From Vibrio sp. 99-8-1 (lineage in GTDB: Bacteria; Pseudomonadota; Gammaproteobacteria; Enterobacterales; Vibrionaceae), in the NCBI RefSeq assembly GCF_013114595.1, contig NZ_VTXE01000024.1:1-64000 (forward strand): DNA of 64,000 nucleotides, read 5' to 3'. The notes under the pieces were generated by a model that had not been told where the DNA came from, searched no databases, and was given only the letters and a program-made list of their open reading frames with translations. Numbering within the stretch: position 1 is the stretch's first letter; every line of letters starts with the position of its first letter. Both the position numbers and the translations under genes were made by a program. Below are positions 32,896 to 41,490 of the stretch, in pieces.

Positions 32896-34911
32896 ATGGA
32901 AAGCCTATTAGACAAGGTTCATTTGTTGCGTCCTGAATGGTTATGGGCGTTGATTCCAGCCGTTCTTTGCTTCCTTATATTGGCTAAGGGGGAGGTCGCT
33001 GCAAAACAGGACAATTGGACAAAATATGTGGATGCGCACTTACTGAAATATCTTTCTGTTCAAGGGAAAGAGAGCAAAGTAAGTCGTTGGACACCAGTGA
33101 TTGTTCTTCTCACTTTGATCCTTTTGATACTAGCAATAGCAGGGCCAAGTTGGGAGTCAACTCAGAAACCAGCATGGCAAGGTGGAGAACCGATAGTTGC
33201 TGTTTTGAGCTTAGCTCAATCAATGAATAGTGATGACATTGCTCCAAGCCGTCTTCGTCGTGCCAGTCATAAATTAAAAGATATGCTGCAACAAACGACA
33301 GGAGATGAACATGGTTTGGTGATTTATTCAGACACGCCTTTTATTGCTGCACCGTTAACTTCGGACCCAAAAGTGATTGAGCAAATGATCCCTGAGTTAT
33401 CGACTTCGCTTATGCCTGTGCTGGGAAACCGTTTGGATCTCGCTATCAATGAAGCGACTGGGTTATTAAGTCGTGCTAATGCGACAAGAGGAACCGTTCT
33501 GATATTAACAGACAGTATTGGTCAGTTACCATCGGCGACCATTGAAGCCGCAAACGCGGCTAAAGATGCTGGCTATACAATTTCTGTACTGGCTGTGGGA
33601 ACGAAGCAGGGAGCAAAGGTACAAACGGCATCCGGGCAAACCATCGTCGATAGAGAAGGCAATGCCAGTATAAGTCAGGTTAATCCAGATCGTCTTGGCT
33701 CATTAGCCAAAGCAGGGGGAGGACGTTTTGCCATGCTTACCGCTGACAACTCGGATCTTAAACAGCTTCTCCCTAGTAGTCGCAATAACCCGTTTAGCGC
33801 TTCATCTAAAGCTGAACAATTTCAAAGTGATAGCTGGGTAGATATGGGCTATTGGTTATTGGTTTTACCGACCATTTTCTGCGCATTTGCTTTCCGTAGG
33901 GGGTGGTTATTCCTAGTGCTTATAACCAGCCAGAGTATGTTATTTCTACCAAATCGCGCTATGGCTGCCGACGACTTGTCACAATTACAAACGAGCACCG
34001 CAGTTTCATCGGGTTTGTGGAAGAGCAAAAATCAGGCCGCTCAAGAGAACTTTAATTTAAAACTGTATCAACAGGCTGCGGATCAATTTGAAGACCCTGC
34101 GTGGAAAGCAGCCTCGTTGTACAAGTCTGCTGAGTACGCTAAAGCGGTAAGTGAATATAACAATTTAGGCCAAGAGTACAACTTGGCAAATTCGTTGGCT
34201 CGAGCTGGGGATCTGCAGGCTGCTTTGGAGGCATATAACCACTTGCTGCAGCAAGAGCCACAAAATGAAGACGCCCGTTTTAATCGAGACTTGGTTCAAG
34301 ACTTGATTCAACAGCAGGAAAAGCAGCAACAACAAAAGCAACAACAAAAAGATAGTCAACAAAAAGAACGTCAGCAGAAAGACAAACAGGATCAATCATC
34401 TAGCAATCAAGCAGAAAAAGATAAGCAACAGGCAGATAACGCTGAACAACAGCCATCACAGCAACAGAACTCACAAAAGAAACCAGAATCAGGTCAGAAT
34501 GAGAAGCAACAGAAGCGTGGTTCATCGGAGTCAGGAGAGCCTAAAGATGAAGCCTCTTCGGATGCACAACCGCAAAGTAAAAAGCCGTCTTCGGCAAATC
34601 TAGCGGATGAGTCGCAATCTCACCAGCAACCGCCTCAGCACAGTGTCTCTAAAAATCAAAAAGATGAGCGCAACAATGAACCGTCACCGCCAGATAACAA
34701 TCTACTGTCAGACCTAGTGTCTGAGGCACTAAAAGGTAACGGAACGAAACCGCCTTCAAATCCAATGAGTGCGCCTAGCCCTGCTCAACCTGAGAAAATC
34801 GATCAAGCCATTGAGCAAGAGCTACGTAAAGTCCCTGATGATCCATCTGGCTTACTTCGAGCGCGTATTCGTCAACATTACGCACGCTTACGTGCGGTAA
34901 AGAGTGAATAG
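32896..34911 (+). CDS. VWA + TPR fusion protein (BatB/BatC-like) with degenerate MIDAS
   Basis: 671 aa from the ATG at 32896 (GAGGAG upstream). N-terminal membrane segments, then a VWA domain (about 90-300), another membrane region (about 315-350), a TPR-like block (about 385-475: AASLYKSAEYAKAVSEYNNL, AGDLQAALEAYNHLLQQEPQ), and a Gln/Lys/Ser-rich low-complexity tail to about 640. In the first MIDAS element DxSxS is replaced by SLAQS (VLSLAQSMNS), so Mg2+ binding is probably lost, unlike in the neighbouring VWA protein. A BatB-BatC fusion of this kind is common in gammaproteobacteria. The tail composition suggests disorder. Confidence 0.88.
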   Translation: MESLLDKVHLLRPEWLWALIPAVLCFLILAKGEVAAKQDNWTKYVDAHLLKYLSVQGKESKVSRWTPVIVLLTLILLILAIAGPSWESTQKPAWQGGEPIVAVLSLAQSMNSDDIAPSRLRRASHKLKDMLQQTTGDEHGLVIYSDTPFIAAPLTSDPKVIEQMIPELSTSLMPVLGNRLDLAINEATGLLSRANATRGTVLILTDSIGQLPSATIEAANAAKDAGYTISVLAVGTKQGAKVQTASGQTIVDREGNASISQVNPDRLGSLAKAGGGRFAMLTADNSDLKQLLPSSRNNPFSASSKAEQFQSDSWVDMGYWLLVLPTIFCAFAFRRGWLFLVLITSQSMLFLPNRAMAADDLSQLQTSTAVSSGLWKSKNQAAQENFNLKLYQQAADQFEDPAWKAASLYKSAEYAKAVSEYNNLGQEYNLANSLARAGDLQAALEAYNHLLQQEPQNEDARFNRDLVQDLIQQQEKQQQQKQQQKDSQQKERQQKDKQDQSSSNQAEKDKQQADNAEQQPSQQQNSQKKPESGQNEKQQKRGSSESGEPKDEASSDAQPQSKKPSSANLADESQSHQQPPQHSVSKNQKDERNNEPSPPDNNLLSDLVSEALKGNGTKPPSNPMSAPSPAQPEKIDQAIEQELRKVPDDPSGLLRARIRQHYARLRAVKSE

Positions 34912-34918
34912 GGGAACT

Positions 34919-36688
34919 ATGAGACATTATCGAACCTTTGCCAAAGCACTTATTTTGCTGTTAACCGTGCTGGTTTCATACGGCTCATATGCCAAAAGCT
35001 TGCAGGCGAGAATTGATCGCTCGCAAGTCGCTGAAAATGACAGTTTTCAACTGACGTTGGTAGCAGAAGGAAACGCTATTTCTGCTCCAGACTTAACACC
35101 ATTACGAAGTGACTTTGACATTGAGGGAACCTCTCGTTCAACGAGAACCAGCATAATTAATGGTGTCAGGAATGACAGCACAAGTTGGGCCATTACACTT
35201 CGGCCTAACAAAAAAGGGGTATTGGCCATCCCTGAGTTACGCGCAGGCGGATTAAAAAGTAATGAGTTGCAGATAACGGTTACAGATATTAACCAAACCC
35301 CGAAAGCGATTGGAACGACGGGTGTGAATGTGAGCGTTCAATTAGAGAAGGGACCGTATTATCTGTTTCAGGAAGTTCCTTTGCTGGTAACGATTGAAAC
35401 CAAGCATCCTTTGCAACAAGCAGGGCTAAAAGTGCCTCAAGGTGATGGGTTTAAGTTACGACAAGTAGGGGAAGACCGTGTTTCGCAAACCTCGCGTAAT
35501 GGGCAGAATCTTACATTGATCGAACGGAACTTTATGTTGCAGTTCGATAAAAGTGGAGCCGTACAATTGCCCCCTTTTGTACTGGAAGGAAAAGTATCTG
35601 ACGCGGAACAAAAAACTCGATCCCTCTCTCAATTTGCTTTTAATGATTCTCTATTTGAGCAGTTAGGAATGAATCCGTTTATAAGCTCAGGTACACCATT
35701 TAGAGTGCGCTCCGACGCTTTAAAACTAACCATACAAGGGAAGGTTTCATCATCCGGAAATAAGGGTGACTGGTTTCTTCCAGCAAAAAAGGTAGAACTG
35801 ACGTCCGAATGGGTAGATAAAAAATTAACATTCGAAAAAGAAAAGGCAGTGGTACGCCGAATTCGCGTTCAAGCACTTGGCGCCCGACCAGAGCAAATCC
35901 CCATGCTCAAGTTGGATGGAAATGCTGACGTGAAAATCTATCTGGACGACAGTTCTACCTCCCTTATACAGACGACCCAAGGGAGTGTGGCGCAGAAAAC
36001 TCTACTGATGTCAGTGGTTCCTTTAACCGCTGGGGATATCGCTCTGCCAGAGATTCAACTGGAGTGGTTCAATACCAGCACGGGCAAAAATGAAACAGCA
36101 CTATTAGCCTCAGAAGTCATCCACGTAGCAGGCAGCAATATCTCAAAACAGCCTCAGCAAGCCAGTGGCTCAAAAGAGAAGAGTGCGCACATAACATCAA
36201 CAAATCGTGCAGGGCAAGATAACCGCGCGACTTGGTATATGAAGTTTGTGCCGGTTTTACTTTTTCTGCTGACCATTAGTGGCTGGTTGCTATGGCGTTT
36301 ATGGCGGACCCGCAGTAATGAGCGTTCAGCAAAAGACGCGTTCACCAACCGAGTCAAAGATAATAGGCCGAAGAGAACAATCACGGGCAATCCTGACCGG
36401 TCAGAACATCAGCAGCTACAACATCTCATCAGAGTCGTAGACAGCGAAAATCCACAAGCGGTTTATAGCGCTTTTAGTCAGTGGCTTATTACTTGTCGCT
36501 CCGTTGCAGATCGTTCTGGTTTTGAGCAGCAACTGCGTGAACTTGAGTCTGTTTTATTTTCCTCAAAACCAGATGCCAATAAGTGGGACAAAACCACGCT
36601 AATGCGAATGCTGGTTCAATTGGCAGATGACCATCTGCAATCAAAGGGTGACACAGTGCTTCCACCGCTATATCCAACGAATTTATAA
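34919..36688 (+). CDS. BatD-like protein (oxygen tolerance family)
   Basis: 589 aa from the ATG at 34919 (AGGGGA upstream). A signal peptide (MRHYRTFAKALILLLTVLVS ... SYA) leads into a long beta-rich periplasmic region with the BatD sequence ARIDRSQVAENDSFQLTLVA and repeated immunoglobulin-like segments, then a membrane anchor near 440-460 (WYMKFVPVLLFLLTISGWLL) and a cytoplasmic tail. It closes the MoxR/Bat operon; HdeD-like gene starts 14 bases later and may be cotranscribed. Confidence 0.9.
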   Translation: MRHYRTFAKALILLLTVLVSYGSYAKSLQARIDRSQVAENDSFQLTLVAEGNAISAPDLTPLRSDFDIEGTSRSTRTSIINGVRNDSTSWAITLRPNKKGVLAIPELRAGGLKSNELQITVTDINQTPKAIGTTGVNVSVQLEKGPYYLFQEVPLLVTIETKHPLQQAGLKVPQGDGFKLRQVGEDRVSQTSRNGQNLTLIERNFMLQFDKSGAVQLPPFVLEGKVSDAEQKTRSLSQFAFNDSLFEQLGMNPFISSGTPFRVRSDALKLTIQGKVSSSGNKGDWFLPAKKVELTSEWVDKKLTFEKEKAVVRRIRVQALGARPEQIPMLKLDGNADVKIYLDDSSTSLIQTTQGSVAQKTLLMSVVPLTAGDIALPEIQLEWFNTSTGKNETALLASEVIHVAGSNISKQPQQASGSKEKSAHITSTNRAGQDNRATWYMKFVPVLLFLLTISGWLLWRLWRTRSNERSAKDAFTNRVKDNRPKRTITGNPDRSEHQQLQHLIRVVDSENPQAVYSAFSQWLITCRSVADRSGFEQQLRELESVLFSSKPDANKWDKTTLMRMLVQLADDHLQSKGDTVLPPLYPTNL

Positions 36689-36702
36689 CATAGGAGTAAA
36701 AT

Positions 36703-37233
36703 ATGAAATCTCGAAAATTGATACTGTTAGCAGGGGTAATATCCCTATTGGGTGGTTTACTGGCTTTATATAATCCGGCGCAAACGTCGTTAACACTGGA
36801 ACAGCTATTGGGCTGGACCTTTATTGTGTCTGGAGTGTTCAACTTAGTCGGAGGGTTTAAGTACAGAAATGAGCATGGGATATGGACCATATTACTGGCG
36901 ATTTTCACCTTAATACTTGGCTACTTCTTTATTCGTATGCCATTGGAAAGTGTTCTCTCTTTAGCCAGTTTCGTCATTCTGTTGCTATTTGGATCGGGGG
37001 TTACTCAAATAGCCATGGCATTTAAACGTCGCGGTAGCTCTTCTTTTATACCTGTATTTGTTTCAGGTTTAATTTCTTTGTCGTTGTCACTTATTTTCTT
37101 ATTAGATTTTCCGAGATCGGCAGAGCTGTTGTTGGGCGTGCTATTTGCCATTGAACTTATTTCAAATGGTATTTCACTTATTGTATTTGCATGGGCAGCA
37201 AAAAAAGTGTCAGGCGAGTGTGCTCATGGTTAA
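36703..37233 (+). CDS. HdeD-family (DUF308) membrane protein
   Basis: 176 aa, about six hydrophobic segments, with LLAGVISLLGGLLALYNPAQ and LLGWTFIVSGVFNLVGGFKY, the repeated pattern of HdeD/DUF308. HdeD in E. coli is linked to acid resistance at high cell density. It is only 14 bases from the BatD-like gene, with GGAG upstream, so it is probably the operon's last gene. Together with YfdX this hints at acid or envelope stress. Confidence 0.87.
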   Translation: MKSRKLILLAGVISLLGGLLALYNPAQTSLTLEQLLGWTFIVSGVFNLVGGFKYRNEHGIWTILLAIFTLILGYFFIRMPLESVLSLASFVILLLFGSGVTQIAMAFKRRGSSSFIPVFVSGLISLSLSLIFLLDFPRSAELLLGVLFAIELISNGISLIVFAWAAKKVSGECAHG

Positions 37234-37300
37234 TGTTTTAGCGCACTTAACCAAAATGGTTGACTGCAATGACACTCATCTCAATTTAAAGAAGTAATCT

Positions 37301-37945
37301 ATGCACGATATAACAACTCTTATTGTAACGGTATTTATGGGCTTTTTTGCCATTATGAATCCTATTGCAAATACCGCGGTTTTCGTTGGGTTAACAGCAA
37401 AGCAAACGGATATTCAACGACGAAATACCGCATTTAAGGCTCTAGCGACGGCATTTTTGATGATAGTAGGTTTTAGTTTGCTTGGCAGAGGGATTTTTGA
37501 GCTGTTCGGTATTACTCTTCCTGCTTTGCGTTTATCTGGCGGAATTCTCGTTTTTCTTGTTGGCTACCATATGTTGCAGGGGAAGCCTTCAAAAATGCAC
37601 TCTCATCAGCCAGACAAAAGTGACGTTGAGAAAGAGGTGGAACAGTCTGATGTCGCAATATCGCCATTAGCACTGCCTATTCTTGCAGGCCCCGGCACCA
37701 TAGCCACTGCGATGAACTATTCCGCTTCGGGAAATACACTGCACATTGTCGCGACAATTGGGTCATTTGCGGTATTGTGTTTGATCACTTATCTCTGTTT
37801 TCTATTTGGTCCAAAAATTGTAGAGCGAATTGGTAAAGGAGGAATCGGCATTGTTACTCGTTTAATGGGACTGATATTAACCGTGATAGGAATGCAGATG
37901 TTTATTCAAGGTGTTTATGATGCTCAGAAAGCCTTGGGTGGATGA
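37301..37945 (+). CDS. MarC-family (UPF0056) membrane protein
   Basis: 214 aa with six hydrophobic segments. N-terminal GFFAIMNPIANTAVFVGLTA, then ALPILAGPGTIATAMNYS and ERIGKGGIGIVTRLMGLILT, match the MarC/YchE family. The function of the family is unresolved; an earlier link to multiple antibiotic resistance was not upheld. It lies 67 bases after the HdeD-like gene, convergent with the TetR gene. Confidence 0.92.
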   Translation: MHDITTLIVTVFMGFFAIMNPIANTAVFVGLTAKQTDIQRRNTAFKALATAFLMIVGFSLLGRGIFELFGITLPALRLSGGILVFLVGYHMLQGKPSKMHSHQPDKSDVEKEVEQSDVAISPLALPILAGPGTIATAMNYSASGNTLHIVATIGSFAVLCLITYLCFLFGPKIVERIGKGGIGIVTRLMGLILTVIGMQMFIQGVYDAQKALGG

Positions 37946-38006
37946 AGAGTTGAACAGATGTTCGATTAACCTTGGTTAAGACGGATTACTTTGGCTGGTA
38001 GGTCGA

Positions 38007-38621
38007 TTAACCTGAGATTATTTTCTCTACTACTGGCCAAAGTTTTTCAAACTCTGTCTGTCGATCTAAGCTTTCATCGATAATGAACATGTTATAGAGA
38101 CCTTCAAACAGAGATAAAACGGCCAGTGCAGCTTGCTCGGTGGTTAAGTTTGCCCTTTCTTCACTATAGCCAGTGTTAGTTAGTAACGTTTTGGTTTGTT
38201 GAATAGAGGTATACATGCTTTTTTTGATTAAATTCGCAATATACGGGTTATCTTTTAACTCATAAAATGCATAGCTCAATCGCTTATATTCCATGAAGAA
38301 CTCTAAATTCGATAAACAGAACGCCTTTAAGCCGTTAATAGAATCATGCTGTTGAGCGATGGTTTCTAACTCCTGACCTATCTCAATATCCCAATGTTCT
38401 ATCAGTCCAACAAGGATGGACTCTTTGCTGTCAAAGTAGTGATATATGGCACCTTTAGAAAGCTGAGATTTTTCAACCAGCTCTTTCATGGTGGTACTGT
38501 GGTACCCTTTTGTTGCAAAACAGGTCATTGCAGCTTGTAATATCTGAACTCGTCTCTCTTTTTCAGATTTATGTTTTGTTCCTTGTCTGTCCGACTTGGC
38601 TGCTTTTATTGTCCGATTCAT
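38007..38621 (-). CDS. TetR-family repressor
   Basis: 204 aa with a TetR helix-turn-helix near 27-72 (ILQAAMTCFATKGYHSTTMK, LSKGAIYHYFDSKESILVGL) and a helical C-terminal ligand domain. It is divergent from the RND efflux operon, so it most likely represses that operon and is released by a pump substrate. A near-perfect 22-bp palindrome in the intergenic region is a good operator candidate. Confidence 0.93.
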   Translation of the reverse strand: MNRTIKAAKSDRQGTKHKSEKERRVQILQAAMTCFATKGYHSTTMKELVEKSQLSKGAIYHYFDSKESILVGLIEHWDIEIGQELETIAQQHDSINGLKAFCLSNLEFFMEYKRLSYAFYELKDNPYIANLIKKSMYTSIQQTKTLLTNTGYSEERANLTTEQAALAVLSLFEGLYNMFIIDESLDRQTEFEKLWPVVEKIISG

Positions 38622-38765
38622 TATTAGATGGCCTTTAAGTGATCGCTAAGGATGGTAAACGTTTTTAACTCTCTATTCAAATCAGTAGATTATGCCGTGT
38701 ATAGGTAAAAATTAATTGAGAAGGAATAAGGGTTATCGCCCTTAACCCAGCTTTAACCCTGCTCA

Positions 38766-38787
38766 TTGTTAACATTGATGTTATCAA
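38766..38787. promoter_or_regulatory. Candidate TetR operator before the RND operon
   Basis: TTG-T-TAACAT-TG-ATGTTA-T-CAA, symmetric in all but one base pair and the two centre bases. It ends 4 bases before the GGAGG ribosome binding site of the outer membrane gene. A second dyad TAAGGG-N6-CCCTTA lies at 38727-38744. Confidence 0.5.
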
Positions 38788-38803
38788 TTTGGAGGCAAGC
38801 ACG

Positions 38804-40201
38804 ATGACATTACATCGACCTTTTCGATATTCACTTCTTTCTATTTTAACCATGGCTACGCTGGGTTGTAGCTCAACCAGTGACGTAGATTACTCAGCCA
38901 AAGCGACCAGCTCGTTAACGGCTGGAAATGCGGTGCTACTGAGTCAGTTGGCTACAACAGCAGAACAGAATGATATCGCAACGGAAGCAACATACATTAC
39001 GGATCTGGTTAATATCCCTCAACTAGATCAACTTCTCGATCGCGCATTTATTAATAACCCATCGCTACAGCAAAATATTTTGGCACTGAAGATTGCCTAT
39101 GAGCAAAAGAATATTACTGCATCGGATGGCTTACCTACGGTAAACGCTGACTTTAGTGGAACCGCAACGGAAGGTAGCGATGAGAGCTATAGTGCCAATT
39201 TGACGGTGGCATGGGAGCTCGATTTGTGGCAACGAGTCGCCGACAGCAGCAGTGCAGCAGTAAAAGATGTGGCATCGAGCGCTGCTAGTTTGCAAGGGGC
39301 CCGTGATTTGCTCGCCGCCAATATTATGCGCAGTTGGTTAGATATCAGCCTCAAACAACAGTTGTTAGATATTGAGAATCAGCGATTAAGTGTTCTTACT
39401 AATAATGAGAATCTAATTTTGGAGAGGTACCGCTCAGGGTTGGATAACCTTAGTGACCTTGATAGTGCGAAATCCAGTAGCGCCTCTACCAGCGCGACAG
39501 TTGCAGACTATACAGAAAAATTGGCTAATAGCCGCCGATCTTTAGAACTGCAACTAGGGCAATTATCGCAGTCCGAACAGTACTTGATCGATATTGAAGC
39601 GCATTTCCCGCAAGTGATCTACCCACTCGATTTATTACCAGAGCAGAATCTTGAACGTCGTCCTGACCTTAGGGCTGCGTTTTATAATATTGAAGCAGAA
39701 TCTCTCCGTACTGATGCCGCTTATAAAGCCATGCTACCAAGCATTAGTTTGTCAGCAACCTTAGCAGATGTTGCAGAGTCACCTTCTGAGGCTCTGTTCT
39801 CTAGCTCCGTATGGAGCTTACTCGGTAAATTATCCGCGCCGCTGTTTCAAGGTGGAAAATTACGTTCACAAGCCGAAGTGGCTCAATTAAAAACCGAACA
39901 AAGCTTTTGGTCCTATCAAGAGACATTGCTGACCGCAGTGAATGAAGTGGAAAATGCAGCAGGACAAGAGTACGCCCTTGCTCGCCAACAGCAACATGTC
40001 ACTGAAGCACTGGAAAGTGCAAAACGAAGCTTTGTTACTTACGAAGAGAAGTATCGACAAGGACTGGTGGATATTTTTGATTTATTAACCGCACAACAGA
40101 AAACGTTTGATCTGGAATCCCAGCTTTCGCAGATCACCTATAACCGACTCTCAAATCGAATTGACTTAGGGCTAGCACTTGGCCTAGGAGTATCGCAATG
40201 A
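38804..40201 (+). CDS. TolC/OprM-type outer membrane efflux lipoprotein
   Basis: 465 aa from the ATG at 38804 (GGAGG upstream). The lipoprotein signal has the lipobox TLGC (Cys near 22), and the rest is the two OEP repeats with long coiled coils (EQNLERRPDLRAAFYNIEAE near 275-300). It forms the outer membrane channel of the tripartite pump. Its stop overlaps the adaptor gene by 4 bases. Confidence 0.92.
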   Translation: MTLHRPFRYSLLSILTMATLGCSSTSDVDYSAKATSSLTAGNAVLLSQLATTAEQNDIATEATYITDLVNIPQLDQLLDRAFINNPSLQQNILALKIAYEQKNITASDGLPTVNADFSGTATEGSDESYSANLTVAWELDLWQRVADSSSAAVKDVASSAASLQGARDLLAANIMRSWLDISLKQQLLDIENQRLSVLTNNENLILERYRSGLDNLSDLDSAKSSSASTSATVADYTEKLANSRRSLELQLGQLSQSEQYLIDIEAHFPQVIYPLDLLPEQNLERRPDLRAAFYNIEAESLRTDAAYKAMLPSISLSATLADVAESPSEALFSSSVWSLLGKLSAPLFQGGKLRSQAEVAQLKTEQSFWSYQETLLTAVNEVENAAGQEYALARQQQHVTEALESAKRSFVTYEEKYRQGLVDIFDLLTAQQKTFDLESQLSQITYNRLSNRIDLGLALGLGVSQ

Positions 40202-41490
40202 AACGAAATGTACTAACAATCGCAATTACGGCGCTATCTGCCGCTTCTATCTTTGGCGCTGTTGCTTATAACGGCAATCAAATGATGGAGCCAGGAGAAG
40301 ACAAGCAGCAAACAAAAACAGAGCAGATTGATAGTAATAAAGAACCTTCAAAAGCTTCTTCTCTGCTTGCTACCGTGAGCCTGCCACAAGTTGATGTTGT
40401 TGAGGCTCAAGTCAATGCGTATCAAGCAGAAGTGATAGGGTATGGGGAAGCAAAGGCGAAATTTGAACTGAGTTTTGCGGCTGAGGTTTCTGGTCGTGTT
40501 GATTCGATAAACCGTAATTTTGAGTCTGGGCAAGTGGTTAAAAAAGGTGAGATCTTAGCGACCATTGATAGCACTCAGTATGAGCAAGCACTAGCAGAAG
40601 CGAAAAGCAATTATGCGCAAGCAAAACTCAACTTGCTAGAAGAAGAACGAAAAGGTGTTCAGGCCAAATCAGAGTGGCAAAAATCGGGAGTAAAAGGGGA
40701 ACCAGCGTCTCCATTGGTGCTGCGTGAACCACAATTAGAGAATGCGAAGATGGCGCTAGAGACAGCTCAGAAAGCGCAAAAGAAAGCTCAAGAAGACCTA
40801 AACAACACTAAAATTCGTGCTCCGTTTGACGCATTAGTGGTGAGCCGAAATATATCTCCCGGAAGTTATATTCAAACCGCGGGTGAGTTGGCAACTTTAT
40901 ACAGTATAGATGAAATGGAAATAGAGATTCCTTTATCTGAGAATCAATGGAAAAACATTGATTTGTTGGATAACTCATTGTTGAAACAGAATCAAGAGAA
41001 GCGATTAGTGGCGTTAACCGGTTCAGATGGTCTATCTCATTGGCAAGGCTATGTTAGCCGCGTAGAGCAGCATTTGGATGCCAATACACGCCAACGCTCA
41101 CTTATTGTCACGGTTGATCATCCCCTGGAACAAAGTGATGATTTATATCCAGGAACATTTGTTCAAGCGACGATAAAAGGGGCAGATATTTCGGGTTTAT
41201 GGAAGCTACCAGCCTCAGCAATATCTCAACAGGGTGATATCTGGGTAGTAGAAGATGAACAACTTCAGCGATACGTGGCTGAAAAACGTTTCGAGAGTGG
41301 CGGTTTTGTCTATATCTCGGCGCTAGACACCGTTTCAGACTCTTCTTTGGTGGTGAAAAGACCCCTCAGCAGTTATAAGAGTAACATGCCTGTTGCCGCT
41401 AAAATGCCTTCCCCTAATATAGAAACAGCTCTGGTTGATACCGCTATGCTAGATATGGCTAAAACTTCCACTGCGATAGCTGGAGATTAA
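40198..41490 (+). CDS. RND efflux periplasmic adaptor (HlyD/MFP family)
   Basis: 430 aa with an N-terminal hydrophobic anchor (VLTIAITALSAASIFGAVAY), lipoyl/barrel-sandwich halves (FAAEVSGRVDSINRNFESGQ and the later TKIRAPFDALVVSRNISPGS), an intervening coiled-coil hairpin and a beta-barrel. It bridges the permease and outer membrane channel. The start overlaps the preceding stop (ATGA) and the stop overlaps the permease start. Confidence 0.92.
   Translation: MKRNVLTIAITALSAASIFGAVAYNGNQMMEPGEDKQQTKTEQIDSNKEPSKASSLLATVSLPQVDVVEAQVNAYQAEVIGYGEAKAKFELSFAAEVSGRVDSINRNFESGQVVKKGEILATIDSTQYEQALAEAKSNYAQAKLNLLEEERKGVQAKSEWQKSGVKGEPASPLVLREPQLENAKMALETAQKAQKKAQEDLNNTKIRAPFDALVVSRNISPGSYIQTAGELATLYSIDEMEIEIPLSENQWKNIDLLDNSLLKQNQEKRLVALTGSDGLSHWQGYVSRVEQHLDANTRQRSLIVTVDHPLEQSDDLYPGTFVQATIKGADISGLWKLPASAISQQGDIWVVEDEQLQRYVAEKRFESGGFVYISALDTVSDSSLVVKRPLSSYKSNMPVAAKMPSPNIETALVDTAMLDMAKTSTAIAGD

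Noticed and set aside
34330..34700. Gln-rich repeat stretch considered as a separate repeat element
   Set aside because: It is in-frame low-complexity coding sequence of the VWA/TPR protein, with mixed CAA/CAG codons and no perfect DNA repeat.
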